A DNA stretch of 11,746 nt, from positions 150,289 to 162,034 of the forward strand of contig CAMPET010000050.1 in the NCBI GenBank assembly GCA_946803715.1, given 5' to 3'. Below the pieces are notes generated by a model. That model was not told where the DNA came from and made no database searches. It saw only the letters and a list, made by a program, of their open reading frames with translations. Shown here piece after piece: positions 1 to 7,890 of the stretch (its first letter is position 1; each line of letters begins with the position of its first letter). The position numbers were made by a program, and so were the translations under genes. The stretch is from Beroe ovata (taxonomy: Eukaryota > Ctenophora > Nuda > Beroida > Beroidae).

Positions 1-34
1 TGTGTGTGTGTATGTGTGTGTGTGTGTGAGTGTG
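1..34. repeat. (TG)n microsatellite at window edge
   Basis: Alternating TG with a single TAT interruption at 11-13 and a GAG interruption at 28-30. It sits at the very first base, so the true tract is probably longer and cut by the contig end. It forms the 5' part of a block repeated at 4472-4562. Confidence 0.95.
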
Positions 35-92
35 AAAATCAAGAGTGATCCTTTGATCACACCGCCGTTTATAATACTGAAGAGAGCGTGTA
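1..92 (+). repeat. Dispersed repeat, copy A
   Basis: After the TG tract, the sequence from about 31 to 90 is nearly identical to 4502-4560, with only a few substitutions and a one-unit TG length difference. The shared core contains a 6-bp hairpin, GTGATC-CTTT-GATCAC (46-61). Homology stops at about 92: copy A runs into unique sequence and copy B into more TG. It may be the edge of a small mobile element seeded on a microsatellite, a segmental duplication or an unmerged allele. No terminal inverted repeats or target-site duplications are visible. Confidence 0.8.
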
Positions 93-392
93 TATTGCTG
101 TATAACACTTTATTAACCCACCCAAGCATAAATTCTTAAAGAACGCACAAACACGCACACGCACACACGGACGCATATTGCTTCATAGCACACTCTTTCA
201 TTCAATAATATAACATTGTTATTGTGGAATATGTTACACATGTGAATACCTCTCTCTTTCTAAACGAATCTCTTTCATCTTACCGTACTGTACTATTCAA
301 GTGTGATAGTCGAGTCAAAATAACGAGAGAGAGATAGACTTGGACACCGTGAGATGACTTTATCCCAGACTATGAATCTTCTTCTGACTGGC
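93..392. other. Non-coding, no feature recognised
   Basis: AT-rich sequence with a short CA-like patch (148-168) and a GAGAGAGAG patch (326-334). I see no supported gene or regulatory site. Confidence 0.5.
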
Positions 393-689
393 TCACACCG
401 AGATATAACATTGAACACATGTTATCTCACAGCACGATATTGGAAGTTTAAACACAGCTTGTGCCACAAATGTTGTAGAAACTGTTCTATTGTTTTCCAG
501 AATAGATCTATATTCTGTGAGATTGAACTTTTCAAACGACAAACAGCAACGGTTGTTATCGAACGAGAATGATTCCGATGATTCTTTAGCTAAGATATGA
601 GGGAAAATGTCTGGGAGGTAGCAGTACCCAACGCCCACAGCTGTACCCCACACCTCAAATCCTCTATGCCCACGACAGTCCTGTACAAT
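393..689 (-). CDS. Possible exon of an unknown protein
   Basis: On the minus strand the frame is open from a TAA just upstream (690-692) to a TGA at 393-395, about 98 codons. It has no convincing ATG; one GTG lies at 653-651. Just inside the open frame, TTGTACAG at 688-681 could be a 3' splice site, so this would be an internal or terminal exon starting near 680. In favour of coding: many first-position G codons, mixed amino-acid composition including NNRCCLSFEKFNLTEYRSIL, and eight cysteines. Against: the plus strand also has open frames here (354-572, 597-854), and no family is recognised. No signal peptide, membrane segment or catalytic motif is evident. Confidence 0.22.
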   Translation of the reverse strand: MVQDCRGHRGFEVWGTAVGVGYCYLPDIFPHILAKESSESFSFDNNRCCLSFEKFNLTEYRSILENNRTVSTTFVAQAVFKLPISCCEITCVQCYISV

Positions 690-692
690 TTA

Positions 693-1203
693 GTGGTCAA
701 CGAGGACTGGAAACCCCATTCCATACGCCTATCCCGAGTGTGTTTCTTTGTAAGAAGATGCAAAATATTTTACTTGCCACAGTGCTTAGTTGATTCTAGT
801 CTCATAATATTTGACCTATTTATAGTGCTTATGTGTTGCATGCTATTGAATTAAGGAATTAGGGACTCAGTATCTAAATACTATACCTGCCATAATGCAT
901 AATACTAATCCTAACATGTGTGTTGACTGACTGACATTCCCTGTAACTTCTAATGAGATTCCCCATTTACAATGTCATTTCCTCCCCTCCCCATCCCCTA
1001 GCGTGATTGAAATCTGGAATCCTGCCAGGAATCAGCTTAACTACCAATATTGATTATTCCTTAAAAGGTGCGGAATGGTAAAAAAACATCAAATTCATTT
1101 GCTTCAGCCTCCATTGACCATTCCCTTCATTTTCTGTTTTCAAAGGCTGTATTGTGTGTGTGTGTCTCGATGTCAGCTAATTGTACTCGGATTTTTTGTG
1201 TAC
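693..1203. other. Non-coding, short TG tract
   Basis: Mostly AT-rich sequence. It contains a C-rich patch at 981-998 (three C4 tracts, not enough for a canonical quadruplex) and a six-unit TG tract at 1153-1164. AATTGTACTCGG at 1179-1190 recurs as AATTATACTCGG at 1270-1281, flanking the 20-bp tandem array. Confidence 0.5.
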
Positions 1204-1257
1204 CGATTGGTCCTAGAGTATAGTGATTGGTCCTAGAGTGTAGTGATTGGTCCTAGG
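1204..1257 (+). repeat. 20-bp tandem repeat, three copies, CCAAT
   Basis: The unit TGATTGGTCCTAGAGTRTAG occurs at 1204-1223 (first base C), 1224-1243 and, truncated, at 1244-1257. Each unit holds ATTGG, the reverse complement of the CCAAT box bound by NF-Y, spaced exactly 20 bp (about two helical turns). The array is flanked by the near-identical 12-mers at 1179-1190 and 1270-1281. It could be a simple tandem duplication or a promoter element; no adjacent gene start is identified. Confidence 0.9.
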
Positions 1258-2005
1258 AAATTATAGGGCAATTATACTCGGTTATTAATGTGGTGATATT
1301 GTGCTTCAGTTGGATGCCTTTAGTACCCAAAATCTCGAGAAAAGGAATAGTGGCAAGTGTTCATGTAGAAAGCTCTAGTGTTTTTCTAAACAATGAACTT
1401 CAAAAAACATAAATTATTGCTGTAAACATAAATAATTGTGGTTGATTAGTTCAATTTCAAATCACAATTAGCTTTTCTCAGCATAGATTTCTCGTCATTT
1501 GCATTCTTCGACCAAATAAAAGACTTCTCAATTGCCTTAATTCATAATTAAAGATGGGTTTATTGAATATTCAACAGTTTTCTCCAAATAAGCTGTCATA
1601 ACACATGACATGAGCCACAAAATATATTATTGCTACAGACAAAGTACAGCAGAGACCAGAGTGTTATACAATGACTTATCCCACACACTCTGAGATAAGG
1701 GAATAATCTCCTAAACTCACAGACTTCTCTCTTTTCCCCTCACAAATGATCCACTGAATTCCTCTATATAGGTATTTACTGAGGTTTCAGTGCCACAGAG
1801 ACCCATTCGCGCTGTCACATGTCACACAATGTTACACTGAACAACGTCATGTTCCCCTACAGCTGATATAAATGATTGTAGATGACATCGACTTCCTGAT
1901 CTATCTTGTTACACGAGTAGAAGTAATTGTGTCAATTACTATTTCATAGTTCTGCAACTCCTTAGTGTATGTGTCAGACTGCCAGGCTGTCAGTGTGCTG
2001 TGTGT
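1258..2005. other. Non-coding, no feature recognised
   Basis: AT-rich sequence with no sustained open frame and no recognisable RNA gene. AATAAA occurs at 1515-1520, but no upstream coding region supports it as a polyadenylation signal. From about 1965 the sequence becomes TG-rich leading into the palindrome. Confidence 0.5.
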
Positions 2006-2188
2006 CAGTGTGTATTTGTCAGTATGTATCAAGTGTCCCACTGTTCAACCAGCAAGTCTGCTCTATGGTTTATATCACAGGCGTGGGAATGTAACGACGT
2101 TACATTCCCACGCCTGTGATATAAACCATAGAGCAGACTTGCTGGTTGAACAGTGGGACACTTGATACATACTGACAAATACACACTG
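2006..2188. repeat. Perfect inverted repeat, 91-bp arms
   Basis: The left arm (2006-2096) and right arm (2098-2188) are exact reverse complements around a single A at 2097; the centre reads GTAACGACGTTAC. Because of this, both strands give the same translated peptide here. The right arm ends immediately before the N at 2189; beyond it only two of the next bases match, and then homology is lost. Near-spacerless perfect palindromes of this size are unstable in cloning hosts and rare in genomes. The junction with an N suggests a fold-back read or misjoin, though a real cruciform-forming repeat is possible. Confidence 0.97.
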
Positions 2189-2329
2189 NCAATTGAGTGA
2201 CATTGAGTATGGGTGTAACGTGTGTGTTTAGACAGATTAAGAGAAAGTGGTGAGCTATGCTTCCTTGTCAATTGTCAAGCCAGAGTCTGAACTGTGATGA
2301 GTGTGTCTCGCTAATTGAGTGCTTTGCAA

Positions 2330-2578
2330 ATGAGTGAGAGTGTGTTTGAATTGAGTGTTAATAATGATACAGTGTTTACCGGTAGAGATAGCCCCGATTA
2401 CCCCCACATCTTCAAACACAACATCTTCAAACACAACATCTCTCAACTTCACTTTAATTCAAGAGATTTCCCATCCCCCATTATAGTAAGGGATAGATAC
2501 TCGCAAACAACATTTATCCCAAACACACAACATCACCAACTTCACTATGATATTCTTCAGTTAATTCCCGTGTCATAA
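2330..2578 (+). CDS. Weak small ORF, unknown
   Basis: ATG at 2330 opens an 82-codon frame ending at 2578. It contains a five-residue repeat (IFKHN twice) produced by a 15-bp in-frame duplication. The -3 base is C, a poor Kozak context. No family, signal peptide or membrane segment is recognised. The 15-bp duplication preserves the frame, but that alone is weak evidence, and the ORF may be chance. Confidence 0.12.
   Translation: MSESVFELSVNNDTVFTGRDSPDYPHIFKHNIFKHNISQLHFNSRDFPSPIIVRDRYSQTTFIPNTQHHQLHYDILQLIPVS
2406..2435 (+). repeat. 15-bp tandem duplication
   Basis: ACATCTTCAAACACA occurs twice in tandem (2406-2420 and 2421-2435), followed by a partial third start, ACATCTC. It is a simple slippage-type duplication. 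Confidence 0.95.
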
Positions 2579-3054
2579 CTCCATATCACGCCATTCTTGT
2601 TAAGTGATGAGAACCTTTTATCACATTCCCTTTCAACTGCCATTCATTAAACGTTAGATTGAGCCAGTCGGTGTAAAATCGGTAGACAATGTTTAAAGAG
2701 GTAGGTTCGCACTCTTTGATATATACTCAATATAATGACGACAACTCAACAATAATTACTCAATAGAATAGGTATATTTTTCTGTGATAGGGCTGAAGTT
2801 TAACTCGAGATCCAGTTTACCAATTTATTAAAAAACGTTGGAATAGTGGTATCACGTTTAATAGGGAAGCTGTTTTAGAAAATCCATCACGTATTGTAGT
2901 CAGAGTTGTAGGTATGTATGTAACTCACACCCGTTCTTAACCGATAATAAAAACGACATTAGTGACAATTTTACATTACGCAGTCATAACTCCCTGTATA
3001 TAATATTGATTTATACCGAGTATAACCCAGTGTATCACTGTCGGATTGCCGTGA
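2579..3054. other. Non-coding, no feature recognised
   Basis: AT-rich and rich in stop codons on both strands. The only local structure noted is a weak 6-bp stem, AAAGAG (2695-2700) with CTCTTT (2712-2717). Confidence 0.5.
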
Positions 3055-3057
3055 TTT

Positions 3058-3258
3058 ATGTTCAAAAATAGACCCTGGCTTTGCCAGCTACTTGATTATA
3101 ATGCCCTCCAAATTATATACAAAGATCTCCGTGGGGCAAAAACACACGCGGAAAAACATTGTTTACGGTCTGTGCTCGAGCGTGTAAAAATTAGAGGGAC
3201 CAATTTCTACTTTATAAGATCAAAGAGGGGTAAATCGGATTACTGTATGAGAAGTTAG
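3058..3258 (+). CDS. Weak small ORF, basic peptide, unknown
   Basis: ATG at 3058 lies one codon after an in-frame TGA (3052-3054) and opens a 66-codon frame ending at 3258. The product would be basic, with a C-terminal stretch IRSKRGKSDYCMRS. The amino-acid mix is not low complexity, unlike most open frames here, but it matches no family I recognise. It could be a chance ORF, an exon or a relic of a larger gene. No promoter or splice sites are convincing. Confidence 0.15.
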   Translation: MFKNRPWLCQLLDYNALQIIYKDLRGAKTHAEKHCLRSVLERVKIRGTNFYFIRSKRGKSDYCMRS

Positions 3259-3338
3259 TTATATCAACACATAGCTGTTACACTTACTATAGACAGCCTT
3301 TGTCTGTTTGTTTGCTCGTTCGTCTGTATCTAGATGAT

Positions 3339-3364
3339 TGTGTGTGTGTGCGTGTGTGTGTGCG
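3339..3364. repeat. Interrupted (TG)n microsatellite
   Basis: TG repeats with GC interruptions at two points. Confidence 0.9.
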
Positions 3365-3430
3365 TCTGCGTGGATTGTTTATTCTGTGAACTGTCTGTCA
3401 ATGAACTGAACCGAGAGTCCAGAAGAACTA

Positions 3431-3454
3431 GTTGTTTTATAAGTTGTTTTATAA
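3431..3454 (+). repeat. 12-bp perfect tandem duplication
   Basis: GTTGTTTTATAA occurs twice head to tail (3431-3442, 3443-3454). Confidence 0.95.
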
Positions 3455-3546
3455 GCACAGAGCATGGTATGAAGGGAGAATGAATGAAGTGGATGTGAAT
3501 CTCAAACCAAACATCTCAAGCCGCCCTATCATCATGGCACCACCCC

Positions 3547-3593
3547 GGCATCACACGCCGCTCTACCACCATGGCATCACACCGGCATCACAC
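3547..3593 (+). repeat. GGCATCACAC short repeats
   Basis: GGCATCACAC occurs three times (3547-3556, 3573-3582, 3584-3593) in a local GC-richer patch. This is a degenerate microduplication. Confidence 0.85.
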
Positions 3594-3778
3594 CTTGGCG
3601 ACCACACATTCTCGACAACCACAATGAAAACAAGATAAGATCAACACCCCTCCCACACACCTGCTGATACGGCTTTCCATGTTGATCAAACACAACTTGG
3701 AGCATGTTTACTACTTCTGCTAGCTCTGATATAACTCTATTATTATAGATGAGGAACTGCATGCATGCAAACAACATG

Positions 3779-3810
<32 letters not shown>

Positions 3811-3820
3811 AAACACAAAC
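3779..3820. repeat. (CA)n microsatellite
   Basis: An uninterrupted AC run to about 3803, followed by CACAAA variants. It is in the opposite orientation to most TG tracts in the window. Confidence 0.95.
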
Positions 3821-4025
3821 TCACAGCAAACAAACAAACTGTACATAATACGGCGTGTGTGTACACAACGTAATATGTTTACACTTCTTCACAAGCAGTT
3901 CACCAACCAGCACAAGTCGCCAATCCATCTCGATGAAATGCTGAGTCCCACCAATTACAAAATGTCTCTATAACAGTCATGACAGACGCATACACACCCA
4001 CACAAACACACAAACAAAATAAACA

Positions 4026-4057
4026 TTTCATCTGGAAATTTTCATCTGGAAATTTTC
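4026..4057 (+). repeat. 14-bp tandem repeat
   Basis: TTTCATCTGGAAAT at 4026-4039 and 4040-4053, plus TTTC of a third unit. Confidence 0.95.
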
Positions 4058-4138
4058 TCCGCATGATTTTAAAAATCCGTGAAAGTTGTACTTTTGGACT
4101 CGCTCACTCTTGTAGATTTCACATCGAACAACAACAAA

Positions 4139-4431
4139 ATGTCTGCTAATTTGAACTCTGAACATGCACCACTTTTTCGTTGTTCGACGGAAATCAAAAT
4201 AGTCGAAAAGATAAGTGGAATTTGCCGCGCTTTGAAAATATCATCATGTATGATCCGAGCTTTAGAACTGTCCTATAATCGTGCTGAAGTATATGTGAGT
4301 GTGTAACAGCTGCTCAATGTTCTCTAAATCTTTCACAGTCAGACCACCCAACTATATACAGTGAACATTGTTTCACTCACACACACCTGTTTAGTTTACG
4401 AGTGCCCACAGACTCATTAGTGTGTAATTGA
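4139..4431 (+). CDS. Candidate two-exon small protein, unknown
   Basis: The model starts at ATG 4139 in context ACAAAATGT. Exon 1 is 4139-4294 (52 codons), the intron 4295-4338 (44 bp, GTGAGT to TTTCACAG with a pyrimidine-rich end) and exon 2 4339-4431 (30 codons plus TGA). The junction is phase 0 and the frame stays open, giving about 82 residues. Exon 1 has mixed composition, including EIKIVEKISGICRALKISS. A possible upstream acceptor, CTCTTGTAG (about 4107-4115), would fit a 5' UTR exon. No domain, signal peptide or membrane segment is recognised. A 44-bp intron is very short though tolerated in compact genomes. Exon 2 reads into a CA-rich patch, which weakens the model. Chance remains likely. 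Confidence 0.2.
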
Positions 4432-4449
4432 GTAATTGAGATGTACACT

Positions 4450-4502
4450 TGTGTGTGTGTGCGTGTGTGTGTGTGTGTGTGTGTATGTGTGTGTGTGTGA
4501 GT
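4450..4502. repeat. (TG)n microsatellite
   Basis: TG tract with GC and TAT interruptions. The part from 4472 aligns with 1-34. Confidence 0.95.
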
Positions 4503-4562
4503 GTGAAAATCAAGAGTGATCCTTTGATCACAACGCCGTTTATATTTCTGTTGAGAGCGTGT
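4472..4562 (+). repeat. Dispersed repeat, copy B
   Basis: Partner of 1-92. The shared core from 4502 includes the hairpin GTGATC-CTTT-GATCAC and ends in GAGAGCGTGT. Differences from copy A include C to A after the hairpin and changes around 4544-4552. This copy has TG tracts on both sides; copy A has one only on its left. Confidence 0.8.
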
Positions 4563-4615
4563 GTGTGTGTATGTGTGTGTATGTGAGTTTGCGGCCACCT
4601 GGGTGTGGAAGAAAN

Positions 4616-4648
<33 letters not shown>
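4559..4648. repeat. (TG)n tracts around an N
   Basis: TG/TATG run at 4559-4587, a non-repeat island (4588-4614), N at 4615, then a pure TG run at 4616-4648. The N marks an unresolved base or gap at the repeat. Confidence 0.9.
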
Positions 4649-4650
<2 letters not shown>

Positions 4651-4669
4651 AGGGGGGATTGGGATGGGG
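4648..4669 (+). other. G-quadruplex motif, plus strand
   Basis: Four G tracts (GGG, G6, GGG, GGGG) with loops of 1, 3 and 2 bases satisfy the canonical G3+N1-7 pattern. It directly abuts a pure TG tract, which is itself prone to Z-DNA. Confidence 0.75.
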
Positions 4670-4832
4670 TTATTGAACCTATTACTGAATAATAGGTATA
4701 CACCTAAGTGCCCACTGCCCAGTGGATGTTAGGTGTTACTTTATGTTGGATGGACTTGGCAAAGGACTAATGATCACGCACGTTTACTGTGTGTATGTGT
4801 GTACACCTTACATACGTTTTATTCTATAGGTC

Positions 4833-4883
4833 TGTATGTGTGTGTATGTGTGTGTGTATGTGTGTGTGTGTGTGTGTGTGTNT
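4833..4883. repeat. (TG)n microsatellite with N
   Basis: TATG/TG run with N at 4882, one base before it leaves the repeat. Confidence 0.95.
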
Positions 4884-6006
4884 GAGAATGTTCCATGTTT
4901 ATTCAGTATGCAAGGTTGTTTGCACGTTTGATTGAGTGTATGTTTGTATGTTTGAATGTCAGATAATACAAATCGTTACATAACCTCACACACAGAGGGC
5001 AGGAAGTTTCATTTTCACACATTTGCGCCACGTAATTTGAACTTAAACCAAGACTCTACTAGATGATGGTGTGGTGTGTGTTTGTAAAGCGCACAGCAGA
5101 CAGCCCATCTTAACGCGTCACTGAGCAGAATATCTAAGCTGGGTTATGGTATCATGACCATGTAAGTGTGTCATCATGTCACTATTTGTGTGTTGTGTGT
5201 GTTGTTTATCGGACATCGGTATGTTTGTCTGTGTTTCATGCGTATGTCACCAATATCTCCTAGTACTACCTATCATCTGTACTTCTTGAATCCTAATTAT
5301 AAGCTACAAAATATTTAGTAAAACTCTACTCCGAACTGTAGACGTGTTGGCAGGATAATAGCGCGACACTCAACACCCTAATAACGTTCCGTTCTCTTCT
5401 CAGAGCTGAATACAATGTATGATTATACTATATTCCAGTATATATGTGCTCTGTAATTATTATATCGTGTAGCATAATCATATGAGAGCTATTCCCAAGT
5501 CTAAGCGGTATCATTGGACTCCCATGAATCGTTTAGAATACAGTTCAGACTGTGTAGACTAACAGGAATTCCGGAATCATGATTGGTTGGTACATCCTCT
5601 GGTGCATGTAAAAAATGAAAGCGTTTGGTGTTCAGTTGAACATGAAAACGTGCTGCTTGGTCGCACTGAATAGAGTGAAATCTATAATATCGAATGAAAA
5701 GGCATCAATGACAGTGACAAACAGCAACACAGACCACACAACAACTCAACACTCACAGACACTCATCACTACTCATCACTCGTTCATCCTATCTTCTCTT
5801 CCGTGGAAGAGTTTCCTGACCCCCCTCTTCTCTCTTTGCAAATTCTACTCCTCTATCATACTACCTGCATTAGCAGTACTTTGTGACAGTGCTGCTGCTC
5901 TATAATAAATAGCAGTTATTCCGATAGTGATCATGAGCGGTGCAACTCATTCCCCCCTCACGGAACAAATACTTCTCTCTATCTATCGACCCGCCCCCTT
6001 CCTCCT
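4884..6006. other. Non-coding, no feature recognised
   Basis: AT-rich, with TG-rich patches near 5070-5100 and 5187-5203. An inverted repeat, TATGATTAT (5418-5426) with ATAATCATA (5474-5482), has a 47-base loop. An ATG frame at 5615-5905 (96 codons) ends in a Ser/Thr/His-rich then hydrophobic run, with its TAA overlapping AATAAA (5904-5909); nothing else supports it. A CCGCCCCC box at about 5991-5998 resembles an SP/KLF site. Confidence 0.45.
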
Positions 6007-6381
6007 TCACACTCTTTTTCGAGTCAATTTCGAAAAATGAGCGCGTTTTTCTCCTTTGAATCTCCATTTCGTCCGATTGTATGCTCGTGTTTTATCAGGC
6101 TGATACATGAGGTGAAATTAAATGGATTTAGACAATTTGTTGAATGTTGAATATTTCATCAAACACATTTCTCTTCTAATCTATGATTTCACATACATCG
6201 TTCCCCTCTCTCTCACTTTGATGATGACGAATTCCCAGACCATTTGGCAATGTCTCCTGCTTGTGCTCCCAACTCCCAGTGAGATTATAACCGGTGTTGG
6301 TGATGCCAGATTACGGGCAACATCATGTTCCTCGAGCGCGGCCGCCTTTGTCTTAAATATCCAACACCCGCTTTGTGACAT
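6007..6381 (-). CDS. Candidate two-exon small basic protein
   Basis: On the minus strand, ATG at 6381-6379 opens exon 1 (6381-6217, 55 codons). It ends CAAA before a GTGAGA donor (6216-6211). The intron is 6216-6100 (117 bp) and ends in CACCTCATGTATCAG. Exon 2 (6099-6007) continues in frame for 30 codons to TGA. The product would be about 85 residues with a Lys/Arg-rich end (SKLTRKRV at the C terminus). Exon 1 is locally GC-rich and rich in first-position G codons. The uninterrupted minus frame instead stops at 6181. A plus-strand frame (6122-6385) competes for the same DNA. No family is recognised and no polyadenylation signal was seen downstream. Confidence 0.22.
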
Positions 6382-6600
6382 TTAATTAAATATTCGTGAA
6401 AATTTCATGACAACTTAGCGCGTTCCCTTCTCTCTCTTTCTTACAAATTATATGTATCTCACAAGATTTCTAACAGCTGCCGGTGACTGCTTTCATCTCT
6501 CTCTGTGTGATGTGCTATGGGGGGAATATGAAACTAGCCCTCCCTCTCTAATGTCTTAATCTGATTTGACAGATATGACACATGACACGTCATGACAGCA
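6382..6600. other. Non-coding, no feature recognised
   Basis: A CT-rich patch (about 6426-6441) and AT-rich sequence lead up to the TG tract. TTTAATTAAAT at 6381-6391 is AT-rich and could be upstream sequence of the minus-strand model, with no clear TATA element. Confidence 0.4.
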
Positions 6601-6604
6601 TGTT

Positions 6605-6660
<56 letters not shown>

Positions 6661-6720
6661 TGTGTGTGTGTGTGTGTGAGTANTGTGTGTGTGTGTGTGT
6701 CTGTGTCTGTGTGCGTTTGT
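6601..6720. repeat. Long (TG)n microsatellite with N
   Basis: The longest simple repeat in the window: a nearly pure TG run with TTTG, GAG and CTG interruptions and N at 6683. Confidence 0.97.
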
Positions 6721-7170
6721 GTTGGTCTAAGTGAGTGTACAACTGTGTGTGAATGTGTGAATGTTTAGGATAACTATCAATGATTTCAGTCCAATTAATT
6801 GGTTGAGTGGTTGATAAACATATTATGCAGGAGCCTAAGTCATGAAGTAGAGACCAATCTACTTCCATTCACCCCCATTTCCGTCTCATATCTCTGTATT
6901 CCTAGCTAGGATAATATAGTCAGTGTAATTCACGAAATTGAGTGTGAAGTGATAACATCTATACTAAATCTGTCTGTAAGTGTCACTAAACGTCCTGTTT
7001 CACACCTCAATTAGCAAGTTTACATCCAGAGTTTAGTTCCGATCAGTTACCACTATACTTTGTGTAATGTGACCCGGCGGTTACCAGCCCCACCCAGACT
7101 ATACTTCTTAATAAAGTGCTCCTTTATAAAGTAAGCGCCTGAGTGTTAGTACCAGTTTGAAACTGATTTA
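6721..7170. other. Non-coding, no feature recognised
   Basis: AT-rich sequence. AATAAAG at about 7110 has no coding sequence upstream to give it meaning. The right end leads into the E-box cluster. Confidence 0.5.
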
Positions 7171-7193
7171 TCACGTGAATCATCACATGAGGT

Positions 7194-7207
7194 GTGTCAC
7201 GTGACAC
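7194..7207. repeat. 14-bp perfect palindrome with E-box
   Basis: GTGTCACGTGACAC is fully self-complementary and centred on the second E-box. Confidence 0.95.
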
Positions 7208-7213
7208 CGGATT

Positions 7214-7234
7214 GAGGGAAATTGAATTTCCCTC
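7214..7234. repeat. Palindrome, 10-bp arms, 1-base centre
   Basis: GAGGGAAATT (7214-7223), G, then AATTTCCCTC (7225-7234) form a perfect inverted repeat 6 bp after the E-box palindrome. Confidence 0.95.
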
Positions 7235-7238
7235 CATC

Positions 7239-7271
7239 GCGATGTGAAAATGTCCGAAATTTTCACATCGC
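7239..7271. repeat. Hairpin, 13-bp perfect stem
   Basis: GCGATGTGAAAAT (7239-7251) pairs with ATTTTCACATCGC (7259-7271) around a 7-base loop. It lies 4 bp from the previous palindrome. Confidence 0.95.
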
Positions 7272-7358
7272 CATAGCACGAGATAACAATAGAGTAGGTC
7301 GAGTGTCTGTCATCATCTTGTATTCTTGATCCCAGAAGTTCTATCATGAAGCGTGTTG

Positions 7359-7385
7359 ACAGATCACATAGTGCGTGTGATCTGT
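7359..7385. repeat. Hairpin, 10-bp perfect stem
   Basis: ACAGATCACA (7359-7368) pairs with TGTGATCTGT (7376-7385) around the loop TAGTGCG. Confidence 0.95.
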
Positions 7386-7544
7386 GAAAATTGATTTTTC
7401 ATGTCAATAGTCGGAGTTAGTGCCGAGGTCATGCCTAATATTATGGATGATAGCACAGAATATCCACTGCGAGAAACTAACCATCTGGTACCCAGTGAGC
7501 TGTACTCTGTGTCTTGGTCACTGGTGTATGCCACCTGTGTATAT

Positions 7545-7565
7545 ACACACACACACACACACACA
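7545..7565. repeat. (AC)n microsatellite
   Basis: A run of ten AC units preceded by TATAT. Confidence 0.95.
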
Positions 7566-7890
7566 GTGTATATTGTACACACAGCTAGGTATATTTCATT
7601 GGTGTCAGGTGATTCTGCCGATTCCACTTAGTCCCACTTAGTTAGTGGATTATACACACAGCAAATCCTCCCCTCGAAATCCCGAAAATGGGGAATTAGT
7701 GATGAACTCACGGTGAACTCGCACCACTTAGATCATAGGGGGGACTGATTTCCCACCCCCACTACCAGAACTACAGACACACGGCATTACCATGGTGTGA
7801 GTCGTGAGAGTGTAACTTCATTACAATGTCACGGATGACAGGGTTTCAGAGAGTGTGTTGTCTAGCAACCATCATGAACTCCCAGCTGAT

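Noticed and set aside
803-824. Minus-strand TATAAATA upstream of an ATG
   Set aside because: The ATG lies only about 20 bp from the box, so transcription would start at or past it; the frame it opens is short without splicing.
1965-2271. Pair of overlapping open frames on opposite strands with the same peptide
   Set aside because: The identity follows directly from the perfect palindrome at 2006-2188, not from conserved coding.
2695-2717. GGTTCGCACTC within a 6-bp stem, a possible pol III B box
   Set aside because: Several mismatches to the consensus and no A box upstream.
4377-4703. 108-codon minus-strand open frame, the longest in the window
   Set aside because: It is mostly translated TG/CA repeat (runs of His-Thr), contains an N and has no non-repetitive coding stretch.
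5615-5905. 96-codon plus-strand frame with AATAAA overlapping its stop
   Set aside because: Low-complexity Ser/Thr/His middle, no family and no splice or promoter support; the AATAAA overlap is probably chance in AT-rich DNA.
6590-6868. 92-codon minus-strand open frame
   Set aside because: More than half is His-Thr repeat from the long TG tract; the frame is open only because the repeat lacks stops.
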